Positions 29,038-33,431 of a stretch of 33,431 nucleotides of DNA are shown here, piece by piece (within the stretch, counting starts at the first letter, position 1; each line of letters opens with the position of its first letter). Below the pieces are notes generated by a model, which worked only from the letters and a program-made list of their open reading frames with translations, made no database searches and was not told the origin of the DNA. A program made the position numbers and the translations under genes. The stretch covers positions 1-33,431 of the forward strand of contig JAZNZF010000009.1 in assembly GCA_045594795.1 (NCBI GenBank), in the 5' to 3' direction. The stretch comes from UMGS1532 sp045594795 (GTDB lineage Bacteria > Bacillota > Clostridia > Oscillospirales > Acutalibacteraceae).

Positions 29038-29886
29038 ATGGTTAAAGAAATAAACACTTCGGTAATAGAATCAGCAGTAGCGAAGCTTTGTATTGAGACT
29101 AATAAAATTCTCCCGTGCGACCTTTGTGTTGCCATAGACAAAGCCGAGATGTGCGAGAAATCTTTACGCGCTAAAGATATTTTAGGCGAACTTAAAAATA
29201 ATATCGAGTGTGCAAAGTTGCTTGATATCCCCGTTTGTCAGGATACGGGGATGGCGGTTGTGTTTTTAGAAATAGGCCAAGATGTTCATTTGGTAGGCAA
29301 ACCTTTGCGCGATGCTGTAAACGACGGTGTGCGCGAGGGCTACGAAAAAGGGCTTTTACGCAAGTCGATAGTTGCCGACCCTTTGCGCCGTGTAAACACA
29401 AACGATAATACCCCTGCAGTTATCTACACTGAAATAGTAGAGGGCAGTAACATAAAGCTTACCGTTGCGCCAAAGGGCTTTGGTAGTGAGAATATGAGCA
29501 GGGTTTATATGCTTACCCCCGCCGCTGACCGCCAAAAGATAATAGATGCAGTGGTAGAAACTGTAAAAGCAGCAGGCGGCAATCCTTGTCCGCCAATCGT
29601 AATTGGCATTGGTATTGGCGGCGATTTTGAGTATTCGGCGTATCTTTCTAAAAAGGCGCTTTGCAGACCCGTATCACAGCCAAATTCCGACCCTTATTAT
29701 GCCGAGCTTGAAAAGGATATATTAAATGCGGTTAATAAAACGGGCGTGGGTCCACAGGGTTTTGGCGGTGACACAACGGCACTTGCGGTTTTAATAGAGC
29801 AGTACCCGACTCATATAGCAGGCTTACCGCTTAGCATAAACATTGGCTGCCACGTAACAAGGCACAAAACTATAGTTATAGAATAA
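29038..29886 (+). CDS. Class I fumarate hydratase, alpha subunit (282 aa)
   Basis: Catalytic half of the two-subunit, oxygen-sensitive Fe-S fumarase or L(+)-tartrate dehydratase (FumA N-terminal/TtdA family), converting fumarate to malate. The three expected cluster cysteines are visible: Cys67 (PVCQDTGMA), Cys184 (GNPCPPIVIGIGIGG) and Cys271 (NIGCHVTRH). The length fits the alpha subunit only; the beta subunit normally follows directly but the next gene is a methyltransferase, so the partner must lie elsewhere. AAGAAAGGAA precedes the start. Whether the substrate is fumarate or tartrate cannot be told from sequence alone. Confidence 0.9.
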   Translation: MVKEINTSVIESAVAKLCIETNKILPCDLCVAIDKAEMCEKSLRAKDILGELKNNIECAKLLDIPVCQDTGMAVVFLEIGQDVHLVGKPLRDAVNDGVREGYEKGLLRKSIVADPLRRVNTNDNTPAVIYTEIVEGSNIKLTVAPKGFGSENMSRVYMLTPAADRQKIIDAVVETVKAAGGNPCPPIVIGIGIGGDFEYSAYLSKKALCRPVSQPNSDPYYAELEKDILNAVNKTGVGPQGFGGDTTALAVLIEQYPTHIAGLPLSINIGCHVTRHKTIVIE

Positions 29887-29896
29887 TGGAGATATA

Positions 29897-31015
29897 ATGG
29901 ATAATTTTAAATTTACTGCACCCTGCCTTTTTGGTGTCGAGGGTGTTTTGGGTGATGAGCTTAAAAGGCTCCAGATGCAAGATGTAACGGTTAATAACGG
30001 CAGGGTAGACTTTAAGGGTAATATGGATATGTTAGCCAGGGCAAATATATGCTCACGCTATGCCGAACGAATACTGATAAATGTTGGCGAATTTACCGCC
30101 ACAAGTTTCACCGAACTTTTCGATGGCGTTGCCGCACTGCCTTGGGAGCAGTTTATAGGCTCTAAAGACGCATTCCCTGTGAAATGTTGGAGTATAGATT
30201 CCGAGCTTCACAGCATACCCGACTGTCAGTCTATAATAAAAAAGGCAATAGTAACAAGACTTTCTAAAAAATATGGAATAACCTGGTTTGAGGAAACGGG
30301 AGCTATAATTCCCATTCGTTTCTCTATTCTTAAAAACCGCGTTACTGCCTCAATAGATACATCGGGTGAGGGCTTGCATAAACGCGGATACCGTCGCAAA
30401 TCGAATGATGCGCCCTTAAAAGAAACCTTGGCTGCCGCAATGTGCGATATCGCGCGCATTTACCCCGACACAAAGCTTTATGATACCTTCTGTGGCTCGG
30501 GTACAATTTTAATAGAAGCAGCCCTTAAGGCAACAAATATTGCACCAGGACTGCGCCGAGCATTTGCCGCAGAGAGATTCTCGTTTGTAGACAAAGAAAG
30601 TTTTAGTCGCGAACGTACACGCGCGCAAGACCTCATACGGCATAATATCGACTTTATGGCAGAGGGTTTTGATATCGACCCGAATTGTGTAGAGCTTACC
30701 TTGGCAAACGCAAAAAAAGCGGGTGTGGAGAAATACGTTAGGGCAAGTGTTGCCGACGTTAAAGATTTTAAATTGCCAGAGGGTAGGTCGCTTGTAATAA
30801 CCAATCCACCTTATGGTGAGAGATTGCTTGACGTTAGGGCCGCCGAAGAGCTTTATAAAACTATGGGTGGTATTTTCTTAAAGTCTGAGGGTAATAAGTA
30901 TTACGTTATAAGCCCTCACGACGAGTTCGAAAAAATCTTTGGCAGACCTGCTGACAAACGCAGAAAGCTATATAACGGTATGATTAAGTGCCAGTTGTAT
31001 ATGTATTTTAAATAA
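29897..31015 (+). CDS. THUMP-domain rRNA methyltransferase, RlmL/YpsC-like (372 aa)
   Basis: A class I SAM-dependent RNA methyltransferase. The N-terminal 160 residues form the ferredoxin-like and THUMP RNA-binding part (FTAPCLFGVEGVLGDELKRL; IRFSILKNRVTASIDTSGEG). The linker LHKRGYRR and PLKETLAAAM lead to the catalytic domain: YDTFCGSGTILIEAAL is the SAM loop and ITNPPYGERL the NPPY active-site motif. This pattern matches RlmL-type N2-guanine methyltransferases of 23S rRNA. It corresponds to Bacillus YpsC. It lies 10 bases after the fumarase gene and 16 before the lipid kinase. Confidence 0.92.
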   Translation: MDNFKFTAPCLFGVEGVLGDELKRLQMQDVTVNNGRVDFKGNMDMLARANICSRYAERILINVGEFTATSFTELFDGVAALPWEQFIGSKDAFPVKCWSIDSELHSIPDCQSIIKKAIVTRLSKKYGITWFEETGAIIPIRFSILKNRVTASIDTSGEGLHKRGYRRKSNDAPLKETLAAAMCDIARIYPDTKLYDTFCGSGTILIEAALKATNIAPGLRRAFAAERFSFVDKESFSRERTRAQDLIRHNIDFMAEGFDIDPNCVELTLANAKKAGVEKYVRASVADVKDFKLPEGRSLVITNPPYGERLLDVRAAEELYKTMGGIFLKSEGNKYYVISPHDEFEKIFGRPADKRRKLYNGMIKCQLYMYFK

Positions 31016-31031
31016 ACAGAGGAAAATTAAT

Positions 31032-31976
31032 ATGAGAAATATTTTCATTATTAATCCCAACGCAGGCAAGGGTGTTTATCAAAAAGAGCTAATTTTATTT
31101 TTAGATAAACAGGGTATAAAGCATTATGAAACTACAAGAGCCGGCGAGGCGACCGTTATTGCTAAAAACGAAGCGCAAAAGGGGGACGACTTACGTATAT
31201 TCTCTTGCGGTGGAGAGGGAACTAATTATGAGGTTATTAACGGCATAATTGGTTTTGATAACGTAAGCCTGGGAATAGTTCCTTGTGGTAGCGGTAACGA
31301 TTTTCTAAAATTTTTTGGTGAAAAGCAGCCGTTTCTTGATTTAGATGCACAGCTTTCGGGCAAACTTTGTTATGTGGATTTAATAGAGGTTACAGCAGAC
31401 GGGAAAAGCTATTACGGTATAAACTCTTGCTCTGCGGGTATGGATGCTATGGTTTGCGAAAATGCCGACAAGTTTAAAAAATGGCGCGGTGTAAGTGGCA
31501 AAATGGCTTATATGTTGGGCGTTGTTCAAACGTTTTTTCTGCCGTTTGGCAAAAAGATTGATTTCGCCATAGATGGTAAGACACATAATAACATACCAAG
31601 CCTTTTCGCTGTATGCGCTAATGCACCGTACTATGGTGGCGGCTATAAATGTGCACCAAACGCAAACCCCGCAAACGCTAAGCTTAATTATAGTATTATT
31701 TCAACTCGTTCAAGATTAAAAACTTTAACTATTCTTGGCAAGTATAGAAAAGGTACACACATTAATTTACCTTATTGCCTAAGTGGTGAATGTAGTGAAA
31801 TGAGCTATCATTGCGCTTCACCTGTGGCTTTTAATATCGACGGCGAGGTTTATCACTTTACCGACGTAACTTGCAAGGTTTTGCCTAAAGCACTAAAATT
31901 ATCGGTACCGGAAAGCGCCGTAGTAGCTTTCGGTAGTGAGTTGAAACTTGTCGAAAAAGCAACCGCTAATGCATAA
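31032..31976 (+). CDS. Diacylglycerol kinase-family lipid kinase (314 aa)
   Basis: A DagK/YegS-family enzyme that phosphorylates a lipid such as diacylglycerol. The N-terminal FIINPNAGKG is the family signature. The ATP loop reads GGEGTNYEVINGI (residues 60-72), where the usual GGDGT aspartate is replaced by Glu62; PCGSGNDFLKF is the second conserved block. The C-terminal half is a beta-sandwich (CANAPYYGGGYKCAPNANP). Length is normal. GAGGAAAA precedes the start. It follows the methyltransferase with no room for a promoter, so they are co-transcribed. The D-to-E change is conservative but unusual. Confidence 0.88.
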   Translation: MRNIFIINPNAGKGVYQKELILFLDKQGIKHYETTRAGEATVIAKNEAQKGDDLRIFSCGGEGTNYEVINGIIGFDNVSLGIVPCGSGNDFLKFFGEKQPFLDLDAQLSGKLCYVDLIEVTADGKSYYGINSCSAGMDAMVCENADKFKKWRGVSGKMAYMLGVVQTFFLPFGKKIDFAIDGKTHNNIPSLFAVCANAPYYGGGYKCAPNANPANAKLNYSIISTRSRLKTLTILGKYRKGTHINLPYCLSGECSEMSYHCASPVAFNIDGEVYHFTDVTCKVLPKALKLSVPESAVVAFGSELKLVEKATANA

Positions 31977-32044
31977 AATACATATTAAATTCATACTATC
32001 AAATGGTGTTCATAAAAAATTTTCAAATTATTGGTAAATAATAC

Positions 32045-32072
32045 TTGATTTTTTCTGAAAAAGGTATATTAT
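32045..32072 (+). promoter_or_regulatory. Sigma-A promoter of groESL
   Basis: TTGATT (32045-32050), 16-bp spacer, TATTAT (32067-32072). Overlapping AT hexamers leave the -10 slightly uncertain. The CIRCE operator begins six bases downstream. Confidence 0.7.
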
Positions 32073-32077
32073 ATATA

Positions 32078-32104
32078 TTAGCACTCGGGGTGTTAGAGTG
32101 CTAA
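32078..32104. promoter_or_regulatory. CIRCE operator (HrcA site)
   Basis: TTAGCACTC (32078-32086), 9-bp spacer, GAGTGCTAA (32096-32104): a perfect CIRCE. HrcA binds it and represses groESL until heat or misfolded protein draws GroEL away. Confidence 0.98.
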
Positions 32105-32141
32105 TATCCCGAAATAAATTATTCAAAACGGAGGAATAGTA

Positions 32142-32426
32142 ATGACTATTAAACCATTAGCAGACCGTATTGTTATTAAAATGGTCGAAGCAGAAGAAAA
32201 AACAAAAAGCGGTATAATTCTTGCTGCAGCAGCACAAGAAAAGCCCGAAATTGCCGAGGTTGTAGCAGTTGGCCCAGGTGGTATTGTTGACGGTAACGAG
32301 GTTAAAATGACCCTTAAAATAGGCGATAAGGTTCTTATAAGTAAATACGCAGGCACTGAGGTTAAGGTTGACGGTGCCCAGTATAGCATTGTTCGTCAAG
32401 CAGACGTGCTTGCAATAGTAGAATAA
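32142..32426 (+). CDS. groES: Co-chaperonin GroES (94 aa)
   Basis: Ten-kilodalton lid of the GroEL folding chamber. MTIKPLADRIVIKMVEAEEK is the classic N-terminus, followed by the mobile loop KTKSGIILAAAAQEK, which binds GroEL, and VVAVGPGG. The length of 94 is standard. ACGGAGGAATAG precedes the start. It is the first gene of the groESL operon under the CIRCE operator and ends 15 bases before groEL. Nothing about it is unusual. Confidence 0.99.
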   Translation: MTIKPLADRIVIKMVEAEEKTKSGIILAAAAQEKPEIAEVVAVGPGGIVDGNEVKMTLKIGDKVLISKYAGTEVKVDGAQYSIVRQADVLAIVE

Positions 32427-32441
32427 TAGGAGGACATATTT

Positions 32442-33431
32442 ATGGCAAAGGATATTATTTTTGGCGAAGAAGCCAGAAAAGCTTTACAAGCAGGCGTTGA
32501 TAAGCTTGCAAATGCGGTTAAGGTTACATTAGGTCCAAAAGGCAGAAATGCTGTTTTAGACAAAAGATACGGCGCACCGCTTATCACTAACGACGGTGTT
32601 ACCATTGCTAAAGAGATAGAGCTTGACGACCCGTTTGAAAATATGGGTGCTCAGCTTGTTAAAGAGGTTGCTACTAAAACAAACGACGTTGCGGGTGACG
32701 GTACTACAACCGCAACAGTTTTAGCTCAGGCACTTATATTAGAGGGTATGAAAAACGTTGCCGCAGGCGCAAACCCTATGGTTGTTAAAAAGGGAATTAA
32801 GCTTGCTGTCGATGCCGCAGTTGAGGCTGTAAAGGCAAACTCTCAAAAGGTACAAGGCAGCGAGGATATTGCTCGTGTAGCAACAGTTTCTGCCGGAGAT
32901 GAGTTTATTGGTAAGCTTATTGCCGAGGCAATGGAAAAGGTATCGGCAGACGGCGTAATTACTGTAGAAGAATCCAAAACCGCCGAGACCTATTCAGAGG
33001 TTGTAGAGGGTATGCAGTTTGATAGAGGCTACATTACTCCTTATATGGCAACCGATGCTGAAAAGATGGAAGCAGTTTTAGAAGAACCCCTGATTTTAAT
33101 TACCGATAAAAAGATTTCTAACATTCAAGAAATTTTACCTTTGTTAGAGCAGATTGTTCAGTCGGGCAAAAAGCTCTTAATCGTTGCTGAGGATATTGAG
33201 GGCGAGGCTCTTTCAACCATTATTATGAATAAGCTTCGTGGTACATTTACTTGTGTTGGTGTTAAGGCCCCTGGCTTTGGCGACAGAAGAAAAGAAATGC
33301 TTCAGGATATTGCTATTCTTACAGGCGGTACAGTTATTACCGAAGAACTCGGTCTTGAGCTTAAGGATACAACTATTGCACAGCTTGGTACTGCCCGTCA
33401 GGTAAAGGTTGGCAAAGAGGATACAATTATC
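32442..33431 (+). CDS. groEL: Chaperonin GroEL, 5' part (truncated by window end)
   Basis: Sixty-kilodalton chaperonin. The visible 330 residues start MAKDIIFGEEARKALQAGVD and carry the ATP site VKVTLGPKGRNAVLDK and NDVAGDGTTTATVLAQALI, then the apical domain (RGYITPYMATDAEKMEAVLE; VKAPGFGDRRKEML). A full GroEL has about 540 residues, so roughly 210 are beyond the window. TAGGAGGA (32427-32434) precedes the start. It is co-transcribed with groES under HrcA/CIRCE. The sequence is fully typical and shows no frame problem. Confidence 0.99.
   Translation, partial: MAKDIIFGEEARKALQAGVDKLANAVKVTLGPKGRNAVLDKRYGAPLITNDGVTIAKEIELDDPFENMGAQLVKEVATKTNDVAGDGTTTATVLAQALILEGMKNVAAGANPMVVKKGIKLAVDAAVEAVKANSQKVQGSEDIARVATVSAGDEFIGKLIAEAMEKVSADGVITVEESKTAETYSEVVEGMQFDRGYITPYMATDAEKMEAVLEEPLILITDKKISNIQEILPLLEQIVQSGKKLLIVAEDIEGEALSTIIMNKLRGTFTCVGVKAPGFGDRRKEMLQDIAILTGGTVITEELGLELKDTTIAQLGTARQVKVGKEDTII

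Overview
The window looks like a chromosomal segment of an uncultured, spore-forming, anaerobic Clostridia bacterium, probably close to the Oscillospiraceae/Ruminococcaceae. The signs are moderate-to-low GC, strong AGGAGG-type ribosome binding sites, consensus sigma-A promoters, four classic Firmicutes cis-elements (lysine, FMN and SAM-I riboswitches and a CIRCE operator), and the rqcP-yabP-yabQ-divIC-yabR cluster with two sporulation genes. The species cannot be named from the sequence.

Positions 1 to about 2920 are an accessory region: the right end of an integrated element whose left end lies outside the window. It holds a promoter with a TTGACA-17-TATAAT match whose spacer is entirely an AT dinucleotide repeat, a three-gene operon (74-aa orphan, 60-aa HTH protein, PH-like/SHOCT membrane protein) closed by a terminator, and a second operon (small serine recombinase plus an overlapping membrane-protein gene) with TACGAAC repeats around its promoter. 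It ends at a 3' half of tRNA-Ala(GGC), from the anticodon loop to the encoded CCA, followed by that tRNA's own terminator. This is the expected form of an attR site.

Positions 3000-8640 hold envelope and housekeeping genes: an unrecognised membrane protein, a membrane-anchored NlpC/P60-like hydrolase, an SPFH/stomatin protein (minus strand), a YihY-family membrane protein and a HAD phosphatase. Positions 8650-10605 are a minus-strand unit: an NhaC-family transporter behind a lysine riboswitch, so a predicted lysine transporter.

Positions 10720-17715 carry yceD-rpmF, a 157-nt near-palindromic hairpin element, a nine-G tract at the ribosome binding site of a PDZ/radical-SAM DUF512 gene, der, gpsA, an FMN-riboswitch-controlled ribU and a SAM-I-riboswitch-controlled metK.

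Positions 17720-26533 are a tightly packed same-strand run: recJ, rel (bifunctional (p)ppGpp enzyme), dtd, an MBL hydrolase, hemZ, a uridine-kinase-like gene, a zinc-ribbon protein and an MTA/SAH nucleosidase. Positions 26620-28964 carry hup and the rqcP-yabP-yabQ-divIC-yabR cluster, with a candidate sigma-E promoter before yabP. Positions 29038-31976 hold a fumarase alpha subunit without an adjacent beta subunit, an RlmL-type methyltransferase and a lipid kinase. The window ends in groES and a truncated groEL under a perfect CIRCE.

Most of the window is ordinary core genome. The novelty lies in the element end at the left (promoter architecture, operator repeats, tRNA junction), the hairpin element at 11575-11731, and the unusual layout around the FMN riboswitch.
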